Origin: Atherix ibis
Lineage: Eukaryota > Arthropoda > Insecta > Diptera > Athericidae
DNA: 64,000 nucleotides
Direction of reading: 5' to 3'
NCBI GenBank assembly: GCA_958298945.1
Contig: OY282609.1
Coordinates: 37,235,212-37,299,211 of the forward strand
Shown here: in pieces, positions 39,500 through 49,927 of the stretch
How the letters are laid out: every line of letters begins with the position of its first letter
How positions within the stretch are numbered: the first letter of the stretch is position 1
Notes under the pieces: model-generated
Told to the model about the DNA's origin: nothing
The model's database searches: none
What the model saw: the letters and a program-made list of their open reading frames with translations, nothing else
Translations under genes and position numbers: made by a program

Positions 39500-40650
39500 T
39501 GGCATGATAATCTAAGGTATTACCATGGCAGTAGAGGAATTTGGAATATCAATATTCACCAGTAGACTCTCTTATCGAATATAGTTTCAAACCAATCTTT
39601 TATTATCTTCTCAAATCCCGTAAAATCTTATTATACAACGAACGGTTTTATCTTAAAGAAATTCTTCCACTATGACTTTGAATTTTTAAACTTCCTTCTC
39701 CCATACAAAGTGTGCAAATTCCTGGGTAGATACAAAATTGCAAATACTGGTCCGACCTTCTAAAGGTAACTTTTAATTGAGCAGTTGGACGGACTCAACG
39801 ATTACTTGCTATTTTTCACGTATGCAGCGGTCGACAAGAACATCAAGTCCTATACAGTTATTGAGTTAGATGGCTTTTTAGGGCAGCTCTATATTGTGGT
39901 GAGCTATGGGAAATAAGGATAGTGGTAGAGTTAGCAGTTATGTTAGCTCTCTCAATTCTCTTGATATCATTATCTGCAGTGATAACCACGCAGCCCTGGA
40001 AGCCATCCGTGGATCACCGAATAATTCTGTTTTCAACAATATTTGATATAATCTGCCTCACAATAGGGGTCTTGAATTCTGTGAGTTCCAGGTCATGTGG
40101 CCATTTTGTGTAACGAGCGAAAACTGGCGGGGAAAACTCTCATTTACCCAGTGTTCGAAACTATCCTTAATGATAAATTTCATAAGTAAAAGGAATTTTT
40201 TTATATAGTTAACCGTATCGCTTGGTCTTTAAAGCAGCTCGTAAAGTACCGCTTGTACTAACCAAATGGCAAATTTCAAGGACTTCTTTCAAAATATTAA
40301 TATGTCTTTGCCTAATCAGTCTCCTGGAAATTCTTACTAAAATTTTATGCATGGAAACTACTCAGAATTCTGATAGGACATTCTGCGCTCTTACATTATT
40401 TATTTTTCTGAAACCACCCACTCCCCGTTTGCCCATCCACTGATGTTCTAATCAGATTCCTCCATTTGTAAGACTTATAGAATCTCTCAATAATCTTTCT
40501 AATTTCTTAAAACCAACTAACATGCCTAACTGGTCTATGCAACTAAACAAAACTGATCTCATCTAACCCAAACTTTCAGGTCGTCAAATGGCCTCATGAT
40601 GGTAGCGCTGCATTATGGCTTCTTGTTTATGTCTTAGCGACTTTACATAC
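39500..40650 (+). mobile_element. Family-A non-LTR retrotransposon 3' copy C
   Basis: Decayed copy. LPYKVCKFLGRYKIANTG near 39698-39755 resembles the post-RT segment (..KFLG...) of these elements. RNase H is visible as ICSDNHAALEAIRGSPNNSV near 39973-40035, closely paralleling FTDSLCDLVAIRGSSNYSV in copy A. FMHGNYSEF near 40345-40370 is in the ARKLLRI position. The 3' tail GTCGTCAAATGGCCTCATGA near 40582 matches the tail of the minus-strand copy at 60.9 kb. Stops throughout. Confidence 0.6.
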
Positions 40651-41082
40651 AAACAATTAAAAAATGTTTTAAGTAAATATTTTGTTATTTTTTGTGTGTA
40701 AAATATATTTATTAATATTACTATAGGTTACCTACGTGTACAGTTCGCGAATATTAAATTGCTTTGTTCGAAAACGCCTAATTACGGGAATTAAATTATT
40801 TTACAATATCAAATATAACAAGTTTATGATATTAATAAGAAACCTAGACGTGAAGGATGCGAAATCTAGACATGTAGGAATATTGAAAAAGTAAAAAGAT
40901 AATAGATTTTTAATACCATTCTTAAGGAAATATTTCCTAAACTCTCATTTGGTACCCGAATAATCGATAAATTCAGTTTCGTCATGAACTCTGTGCAAGG
41001 TTTCTATGAACAAATTTTGTTACAATTAGACTTAAAATAGTAACACTACAACATAATCTAAGAGTTTCTGTTTGTTGCGAAA

Positions 41083-41140
41083 ACAGTGATAACCACGCAG
41101 TCCTGGAAGTCATTCGTGGATCTATATGATTTATTTGATA
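41083..41140 (+). mobile_element. Short RNase H fragment of family A
   Basis: CAGTGATAACCACGCAGTCC...CATTCGTGGATC matches 39977-40016 of copy C with few differences (SDNHAVLEVIRGS against SDNHAALEAIRGS). The match ends within about 50 bases, so this is a tiny second copy or a local duplication about 1.1 kb downstream. Confidence 0.65.
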
Positions 41141-41264
41141 ATTAACACTAAGGATAGTAATTGTTGTTATTGGTACAATAACTATTATTAATTATTTTTA
41201 ATAGATTCTTCAGCAACATTAATTAGGTACTTTCGTCAGCGGCATTTTAGGGCCATCATGATGA

Positions 41265-41450
41265 TTTATTCTTTAATTTTTATAATAATCAAGTTTAATT
41301 TTTATAATAATCGCTTTTAATAAACAGTTTTCAGAAGGTCCTTCACATGACAAAAGTTTATCTTTAATTTTTATAATAATCGAGTTTAATTTTTATAATA
41401 ATCGCGTTTAATTATCTTAGAAGGTCCTTCACATGACAAAAGTTAATCTG
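41265..41450. repeat. Compound tandem repeat
   Basis: The unit GTTTAATTTTTATAATAATC is repeated four times in two pairs (about 41274-41320 and 41363-41412). The larger block, which includes AGAAGGTCCTTCACATGACA, is duplicated (about 41334-41356 and 41420-41445). It looks like a roughly 90-base direct duplication with internal 21-base repeats. Confidence 0.75.
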
Positions 41451-41455
41451 TATGT

Positions 41456-43479
41456 TCCATAATAAGTCACATCATAGAAGTTTCTCTATACATTCTCTAC
41501 TAAGTAAATTAAATTCTTAATTTTTATTAATGTCATCATTAATTTATTTGTAGTGGGGTTTCTGGCTTTCTAATTTTCTCCATTCAATGTACAGGCAATT
41601 CTAAAACTGCTTACATTTCCATTAATGAAAAAGTTTCCCTAAAATAAATTGTTAAAGGAAAAATTTCATAAATCATTTTGCCCATACTTTTTGCATATTA
41701 TTATAAAAGTAATTTTTATCTGTGACGAATTCAATTGATTTGCTTAGAAACTTGTACTCCGATTACAAATACTTGAATGACCAAATCATAAAAAATACTA
41801 ATCCAAATAATAAAGAATGGATACACATTCCCACATTGAATTTTTAAGTAAATATGATACTAAAATAAGTGGCTTTACTATAAAAACTATTTCGTTATTC
41901 TAGACAAACGCTACAGTCAGATAACCCACAAAAAGTAGTTATTATGTAATGCGGCGGTTTTCTAAAGAATAAATTAAACTAAAATCAACGAAAATTGATT
42001 ATAAAAGGACAGTTCATTTGTTTGTGAGATCTCGTAGACGTAGATGTATCTGGTACCATTTTTTTAGCACCACAACAATGAAGCCATTATGCAATTTCAT
42101 ATTATGTGCTTGTTTTCTTATTTTCTGTAGAAAATTCAAATAGAGTACTAATTAAGAATAATAATAATTTTTAGTAGATTAGAATATTAATGGAATAGAG
42201 AACTAAAAATACATCTATCATAAAAGCAAATTGCAACACAAACTCAATTCTGCAAGAAAATTATCTACAAATCAATATATTTTTGCTAAATTTTTATTAG
42301 TCAAAAACTATATTTTGCAAAAATATTAGTTTTTTTTTTAAAAATAAAAACAAAGTATTTACCTTGACTTTAAAATATACACCCAATTTTTCCCTTGAAT
42401 TGTGACACTTTTTAAAAATTATTTGTGACAAAATCAAATTCTATTCACACCACATGTACGATTATTGTTTACAAGGTTGTTTTGAAAATTGGAGGAGAGT
42501 AACAAATTTTTGTAGTTTTAATTTCGTGTTAGGTGATTTTACCTCATAGTATTTAGAGAGCAGATGAGTATCTTCTTCTAGCTGTGCAATATTTGAGTAC
42601 ATTCATCTTTCAAATTATAATTTTTTGAAAGCCCTCTGGATAGATTATGTACTCCGCGATGTATCTAAATATTTTATAACTTAAGGTATCATTTATTTGC
42701 AGAAATATAACAGTCATTACATTTCAAAGAATTTTTTTGTTGGTATTATTAGATATATTATTACTGAAATATAAATTCTAAGCGCAACGATCTTAAAGGC
42801 CATTCGGCGGCATAATGTCCCAAGTTTGCATACTAATGTATATACTTAACATAAATTAATAATAAGCTCAACTTTTACAATAAATTTCTATAAAATGAAA
42901 TTTCAACTTAATTGTTTATATGAGCCATTGTTTTTGAAAGTAGTATAAGTCCATTTTTTCATATATTTAGATATTTAAGGGCTTGCGTTTGTATCAATTT
43001 ATAAATATTGGCAAACGTTAATTGATTCGGATGATGTTTTTAATACTACAAGCCTATTAAGTTTTAATATGCAATTATAATTAATAATATTGTTGAAGAA
43101 AATAAAAGATTTTTTAGCTACAAATGTCCTTATAGCACTTTAAAATATAACAAATTATAAAAAATTAGAACAAAAGCAAATTTCAATCTATACTTGTATA
43201 GAAGTTGACTTTTTGTAAATGATATTTATATTATAAAAAATAATAATTAAAATGAAGACATGTAAGTACACAAATAATCATGTTTATTAAGAATTATTTG
43301 GAGCAAAATAGAGACGCTTAAATCGGAGTGTTAAAATTAATTCATTCAAGTTAAATATTGTTCATTATTATCGACAATATTTTTCCACTTTTAGGGCAGA
43401 GCCATGATTTCATCAGTATAAAACTTCTGTGGTTTATAGTTAAAAACTGAATTAAGTTAACACTTGTTTTTTATATATA
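41456..43479. other. Intronic AT-rich DNA
   Basis: Part of ZnT intron 1. Nothing recognised. Confidence 0.5.
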
Positions 43480-43509
43480 CGATGTCTGTTCAAAAAGTAT
43501 CGCGAATTT
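43480..43509 (+). repeat. mariner left terminal inverted repeat
   Basis: About 30 bases matching the right end 44339-44368 in inverted orientation with one mismatch, preceded by TA. Confidence 0.9.
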
Positions 43510-44338
43510 TGAATTTCCGTGGGTTACGTATATTCGATTTTTTGTGGCGTTTTGTTGGTACTTATGTTTCTCACTTATGCCGATAAGTTCGGCCATTTTC
43601 AATGTTCACTTAATTTTTGACAGCTGATTTGCTTGCACGTGTTTTGGCACGTCTTCGATTTTTGTCCATTCCAAAAAATTAATCAAAAGATCTGTTTCGG
43701 GAACAAGAAAAAGTTACAGGGGGCCAGATTTGGGGAATACGGTGGCTGCGGTATTATCAGTGTGTTGTTTTTGGCCAAAAATTTGTGCACAAGCAACGAT
43801 GCGTGAGCAGGGCGTTATCATGGTGCAAAAGCCAATTTTTGTTCTTCCACAAATCCGGACGTTTCTGGCGGATTGCTTCACGCAACTTTCTCATAACTTG
43901 CAGGTAATATTCCTTATTTACTATTCTACCCTATGGCAAGAAGTCATGATGCACCACGCCCCTGCAATCGAAGAAAACTGTACGCAAAACCTTCACATTC
44001 GACCGAACTTGGGGCGCTTTTTTCGGGATGATTGAGCTTTGGTTTCCACGTCATAATCATAAACCCATGATTTGTCACCAGTTATGACCCTCTGGAGCAA
44101 ATTTGGGTCGTCGCGGACAGAGTCCAACAGCTCCTTAGCTATGTTAATGCGATGCTGTTTTTGGTCGAAAATGGGCAAAAATCGAAGACGAGCCAAAACA
44201 CGTGCAAGCAAAGCAGCTGTCAAAAATTAACTGAACATTCAAAATGGCTGAACTTGTCGGCATAAGTGGCAGACATGAGTACCAAAATAGCGCCACAAAA
44301 AATCGAAAATCGAAATATACGTAACCCGCGAAAATTCA

Positions 44339-44368
44339 CAATTCGCGATACTTTTTGAACAGACCTCG
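44339..44368 (-). repeat. mariner right terminal inverted repeat
   Basis: Inverted partner of 43480-43509, followed by TA. Confidence 0.9.
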
Positions 44369-44370
44369 TA

Positions 44371-47300
44371 GTTTACATTATAAAGTGTACAAAGTAAATT
44401 AATTCATCAATATAACTAAAAATAACAAACGTATTTATCTTAGCATAGTGAAGTATTTATCTTTTAAACTTAGCATAGTGAAGTATTCATGGTAAATGGG
44501 AGGTAAACTCATCATATTACTATATTTCTCTTTTGTTATAGGTCAGCTAAATAGTGAAACTTTAATTACATAGTGGCAACTAAAATGTTAAGGCCTTCAT
44601 TGTTTTTAAAATAAATTTTGCGCGCTTCATCTCTTTTAAATCTTATACAGCATATTTTCAACCAATGTATAATATTTCTATCCGTATATTTTTTTCTGTT
44701 TAATATTGCTTCTTCTATAGAGCTGGTTAAGACAAAATCTTCTCTTTTCATTTATTATAAAAGAACGTTATTTTTTTCTAGCAATTCTTTATTAGCGCTG
44801 TTTACATAGCTCCAAAATCTTCATTGTTTGGAACAAATGCATGACCCGACAACATAAATTTGTGGCTAATAACATTTATGTTATTGTCAGCTAATTGAAG
44901 AATCCGTAACCACATAATGCAAACTTTATATTTTGATTTTGTACAGTATACATGTCACTGTATGCTATAATATGGTCTTGATTTGTAATATTTTCAATAT
45001 CTTTCAAAGGATAAGATACTACTTCCTCCACACCCGTTGATTCAACAGTTTTATCCAAGCCATCTATATATATATATATATTTGTATAGTTATGATTATT
45101 ACGAATAGACTTATTTTACTTTAAAAAAACATTATTTTGATAACAGCTAAAATCCTTTTAAGTAAATTATAATGAAATCGTGCACCATTAAATGTGTAAT
45201 AATAAATATAAAAAGAGGCCATCTGTATCTCACTAAAACTATCCTTATTTTTTTTTTTCCAAAAGTGAACTTATATTATATAGGTATATGCTACTTATTT
45301 GTAAAGAAAACTTAATTTGGGAAGCAAAACTAATCAGAGGTTTTACATTTTCTACTTTGGTTTCAGAAAAGTTCAGGTAAAGTGTGGAAATGTTTGAAAT
45401 TATTTCTTAGCATCCTTTAAAAACTTTTGAATTATATACAAATTTGTTATATTTCAGTTAAATTAAGTTATTCCCAAATTCAGTACTTATAAAATTTTAA
45501 TAATTTATATTAATTCCTTCATTGTATCTATTTTAGATAATTACTATCCAACTAATTCGTATTAAGTTGTTTCATCCTTCGAATTACCATAAACTGCTTT
45601 TATTTATTTTAATTTATGAAGTGGTCATTATGATGTAGTTAGGATATACTACAATATAATTGAGCAAAATATTCTGCATATCTTCTTATCATAATAGAGA
45701 AGTATATCATACTAACATAATCCGATCAAATAGTTTACGCTGAAATAGTCGTATTACAATGTGAAACCATAAATGATGTTGAACAAAATTCACAGGAAAT
45801 CCTTGTACATGTAATATTCTACTATATTAAATAAATAGATTTACTGCAATAAATATCAAAAATTTATTGATTTAGAATTTATTTAGTGAATGTTATATGA
45901 TATTGCTAGGAAAATATTCAAAATATGTTTTACCCTCCATATTATAAACTTTTTGAGATATACTTTGTTTCTATATCAATGAAATAATCATCATTTTAAG
46001 ATATAGTGTGTTTCTATATAAATGATAGAGATCAATACAGTCTTTTTCACGTTTTCATTGGAATCAATATACTTTATCTATTGGAGTCTAGCCTGGATAT
46101 ATCAACCCTCGTCATCACTAGCTCTTCTAGCATTTGGGTTTTTTATAAAAACTTCAAAGCGATAGCCAGAAATAAATATTCAGTATCTTCCATATCAAAG
46201 TCATATATAATAGTAGTATTGCACTATCATTTTTGGTTAAGTCCGCATAAGGATTGTATCCATTTGGGTTTTTTTTCTTCAAAAATCCACTTGAGTTAAG
46301 GAAGCGACAAATTCCAAAGCAATAAAATTAATTAAAATACAATCCTCCTCTCCCTCCCACAAATGTGTATGGCTAATGGCCTATAAGGAAAATATATCAC
46401 ACGTAATAGTCAATTTCATTCCTTAAAAGTTTGTACTTTACTAGTCCCTTTTTCACACAACTGAACAGACAAGAAGCTGAGCGTAAATGAAACATAGAAA
46501 TTGTCCATAGGCATCACAAGGTTCTATTCATAAAAAAGTAATTCAATTCGGCATTAGTCGGATGATTTTCCCTTTCAAATGTTTTGATCCAATAGTTAGC
46601 AGCTGCTAAAATGTATGTCGTCAAAGAGGTGCTGTAATTTTATTCTTTATGCATATCGTTATCGTAATACTTTACGAGTATCAGGAAATAACAATTTAGA
46701 TCAATTGATTTTTTATTTGGGCCATTTTCCTTATTACGTATGTTACTGCATTAAAGGTGACAAAATAATCTAAAATAATTTAAAGAAATTAGTAAAACTA
46801 TAAATGTGGAGAATTTGTTTTACAGTTAAGCTCAATAATAATGTTTCTATATAAAATTTTTATATTTTCATAATGTTTCAATTAAGAAATGTATCAATCA
46901 GATTTAAATTTATTTAAGCTTTATATCAAACTTTAAAAAATATTCTTTATCAAATTTTCAATCACATACTAGGATATGAGGACTGGCCTCTATAGACAAG
47001 CGTTTGGACTGAGACATATGAGGACGGCTAAAGGGAAAGTCCACTTATGTACTATAAAAGTAAAGGATTGCTGAACAGAATTTTTCTGTCACCCAATCAA
47101 CATTGCGACGAGTATAGATCCAATTCATAGAGATCTTCAAAGACAAACAATATTAAATGTTCACGTTCGCGTACATAATCATAATACATCTTCGATATTC
47201 TGGCTTACCCCATCACATCGTCAAAGAGAATCATAACTTCGTCTTCACCTTATAACTGTATGGCTTGTAGAGCCATATTTTCTGGTTAAGATCCATATCA

Positions 47301-47389
47301 CTTCCATCACAAGTTACTCGTATCGCGTTTAATTTGATCGTAATATTACTCTATAGTATAATTTTCGTTAAATACGCAACAGGAAAGCC
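44371..47389. other. Intronic AT-rich DNA
   Basis: Part of ZnT intron 1. It holds an (AT)n run at 45064-45083. A 97-codon open frame at 46006-46299 (+) is unassigned. No supported gene. Confidence 0.45.
45064..45083. repeat. (AT)n microsatellite
   Basis: About nine TA units in a row. Confidence 0.85.
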
Positions 47390-48320
47390 ATTTTAAAGGA
47401 GATTGCTTTACAGCTTATCTTTGACAACTTATTGCTTTGAGACGTCAAATGAGAACAATGTTACTTTTATAAGCTTGTATTTTCCTAAAGCTACCATTTA
47501 ATCATACAGAACTACATGCTTGAATAAAGTGTGGAATTTATGGTCAAACTATACGTCCTGCCGAGAGCATAATGCAACGTATAATCAGGCAATTTGAGGT
47601 AACCGTTTTTTCTATTTATCGTACAGTGCCTACACGTTAGCAAAATGCTCAATTGGACGAAAACATAGCGGCTTCAACGTGGCGAATATTGTAAAAACAC
47701 AAAGATCTACATATACACAAAATTTAATTGACTCAAGAACAAAAGCCTCAAGATCATGCAAAGCGTTGGGCGTTTGCTGACTGAGCTATTCAGCAATTGG
47801 AAATGGATCTTAAATTTGGCAATCAAATTATCTTTAGCGACGAAGCTTATTATTGTCTGAATGGCCACGTACACGTAGATAAGCAAAATTATCAGACTTG
47901 ACAAAAAGCACCCACAACAGGTTCAGAATCTTCCGTTGGCTGTGGTTTTGGTCAGGCGAAATCATCGGAATGTACTGCTATCGAAATAAGGTTGGCGCAA
48001 CGGTAACTATCAAAAATGCAGATTTTGTGTCCTCAACTAGTCGACATGGACTTGGAAAATATACGGTTTCAATAGAATGGTACAACTTTCCACAAGCACT
48101 TATAACATGGGATTTACCTCAGTTTCTACATCATGTTATTTTGAGTATTATAATGAGCTCTATTAGCTTGTCACCAAGATCATGCTATTTAATGCGAAAG
48201 CGTCATCCAAAATTAAATGGAATTAAATGTGCTTTAAATAGCTTACATACAATTTTTATTTATTTAATTTTAAACATAAGCGCCATTCAATAAAAGCTCA
48301 TTATACTCGTATTACCACAG
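47390..48320 (+). mobile_element. DUF4817-type transposon relic, copy 4
   Basis: The best copy for the N-terminal and central parts. The HTH linker region near 47655-47690 reads LDENIAASTWRI in adjacent frames. LTQEQKPQDHAKRWAFAD precedes the catalytic core near 47730-47780, and FGNQIIFSDEAYYCLNGHV lies at 47815-47875 with the first catalytic Asp kept. KQNYQT follows. Then MDLEN-like ELGDMDLENIRFQ appears in frame near 48040-48075 (the QQDGATxHT position is degraded to Q.NGTTFH). The 5' flank (TTTGACAACTTATTGCTTTG...AAAGCTACCATTTAA) is shared with copy 5 at 56.2 kb, so it belongs to the element. Interrupted by stops. Confidence 0.7.
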
Positions 48321-49838
48321 ACTAACAAGAATGACACAACCCTTCTGAACAAAGCATGAGCTCTTATTTTTCAACGCAAAATTGTGTTTAAAAAAATCTA
48401 CATAATCGCATTCAGCTGTCGAAGATTCGATCTCTTAACAAAGATGTCAGGTAAGAGAGTTGTGTTGAAATAGTTGAACGAAACTATCAAAACCGTAGTT
48501 TAATTTGTCACATTTTTTATTAAAAAAATACTCTATATTCATAAACCTCATGTTTGGCTCAATAAGCATTTTTGTCTCATTTGCTTGTTGAACAAACAAA
48601 ATCTTTAAGGCATTCAAGAAGAATCGAAGCGTTTTGAAAATAAATGACTGTCTATTATTGTTATTATTATTAAGAATTCTTTTAGAATAATGCAGATATT
48701 GCCACACAACTTTCTCTGGCAAAAGTAGACTGATATCTAGCTTTAACAGCTACTACATAAAAAATAGTAGATTTACTGAAGTAGAAATTATGTGAGCAAG
48801 GTATTGCTATCAAATAAAGCTCAGGTAGTAATTTGAATAATACAAAACAAGCTTTAAATTTTAAAAAGTAATCGATTTTCAAACAGTAAACAAACATGTT
48901 TTTATTTTCTTAAAATATACCCGGCTCATATTAGGAAACCATGTATAATAAGAAGTATTGAACGAAATAACCAAGATGCTATTAAGAACTATTTATTCTA
49001 AAAAATTGTTGGAAAAAAAACCCAAAATTCAACTCTTACAAGTAAATTGACACTGACAAATTTAATAATCTTTTACACCTCTCTCAATAGACCAACTATT
49101 TGATTCATATTTATGGGAATTATAACAAATTCTTTAGTATTGAAAAATTAATTATGGATGTCGTCTTTTAAGAAACCATTCTCCCGAAGAGGTGAAAGTA
49201 AGACAATAAAATCATAAGCTGATATTTTTAAGCGAATTAAGGATACGTAATGACAGATTTCTTATTTCTAATCAAGATAATTTATAAAATGTTTTAATTT
49301 TGAAATTCTCTTAAATAATTTACTGAAAAAAGTTTTTCTAGATATGAATTTGCAGTTTTCTTATAATATATCCTTTTAGAAGAATCTTTTTCACTAAAAC
49401 TTTAATAATTATCATTGTCATTTAATTGATTTTAATTTTGTTCTACGTTTAATTATTTTTATTAAATTTTTTCCATATCGTAAGTATTGTTTATTTAAAA
49501 CTTTTATTTTTTAATTAGTTTCAATAGGTGTTTGTTTTTTTACACATACAATTTTTACCTGCAATAAAAAGTGGACACAATTTGAAATTTAATTACGTTT
49601 CGAAGGTATTCATTAAAGTCCTGACATTACTTAAATCATTTATGATATTTATTTGCTATAGAATTTTCCATTTTAATTTTAAATATTATACCCTCTTTAT
49701 TATTATAATAAATAAAATGTGAAAAAAAAAACAGAGTGGTTTTGAAGTTTAGAAGCAGGTCTCTTTTTGCTTATGAAGTTTTTTAAATAGCAAAATCCTT
49801 ATGAATTATACAAATATTTAAAGAAGATGTGTACTTAC
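48321..49838. other. Intronic AT-rich DNA
   Basis: Remaining part of ZnT intron 1 next to the exon. Short (ATT)n at about 48658-48673. Nothing else recognised. Confidence 0.5.
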
Positions 49839-49927
49839 TTGCGACTTGCCGCTGTCCATGTAGACAATAGATTGCGGTTGGGCTATTCATTCTCTGCATT
49901 GTTGTACCATAATTGCTCTTCGAATCT
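49839..49927 (-). CDS. ZnT/SLC30 zinc transporter, internal coding exon (N-terminal cytosolic region)
   Basis: First visible coding exon of the zinc transporter. Its 3' end splices in phase to the exon at 26296-26406. The acceptor is a pyrimidine run ending in TTTTTACAG just above 49927, and the donor is CAA|GTAAGT below 49839. It has 1 base, then 29 codons, then 1 base, reading DSKSNYGTT...CLHGQRQVA. The 3' base plus TT of the next exon makes an Ile codon, giving VAILGHCHKQR across the junction. The strong acceptor means at least one more 5' exon exists. The ATGs inside this exon are possible alternative starts only. The N-terminus of ZnT proteins is cytosolic and poorly conserved, so the assignment of this exon rests on splice phase and on the adjoining HCH motif. 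Confidence 0.75.

Larger units (their letters stand above)
43480..44368 (-). mobile_element. mariner element with both terminal inverted repeats, internally deleted (889 bases)
   Basis: The ends CGATGTCTGTTCAAAAAGTA and CGAGGTCTGTTCAAAAAGTA (reverse complement) match at 19 of 20 bases. The similarity runs on through ATCGCGAATT and a longer subterminal part (TACGTATATTCGATTTTTTG against its counterpart). TA dinucleotides at 43478-43479 and 44369-44370 fit the TA target duplication. The minus strand carries a transposase fragment: LARLRFLPIFDQKQHRINIA, then LLDSVRDDPNLLQRVITGDK (first catalytic Asp), WVYDYDVETKAQSS, a damaged stretch, then VVHHDFLP, VNKEYYLQVMRKLREAIRQK and LLHHDNA (second Asp). 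The N-terminal HTH and the C-terminus are deleted, as the element is 889 bases where full mariners are about 1.3 kb. At GDESW the Glu is replaced by Lys. Non-autonomous. Confidence 0.92.
522..49927 (-). other. Visible span of the ZnT gene and its three introns
   Basis: Spliced order on the minus strand is 49927-49839, 26406-26296, 25248-25128, 701-522. The phases agree at all three junctions. Introns are 26407-49838 (about 23.4 kb), 25249-26295 (1047 bases) and 702-25127 (about 24.4 kb). The product is a zinc/proton antiporter that moves cytosolic zinc into vesicles or out of the cell, and family members work as homodimers. About 167 residues are visible, covering the N-terminal cytosolic part through TM4. 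Missing are the true start, the His-rich loop, TM5, TM6 and the C-terminal domain. The two large introns are full of transposon relics. No promoter or regulatory element can be supported. Confidence 0.85.

Noticed and set aside
46006..46299. 97-codon open frame MCFYINDRDQYSLFHV...
   Set aside because: No domain. Composition is like the surrounding AT-rich DNA.
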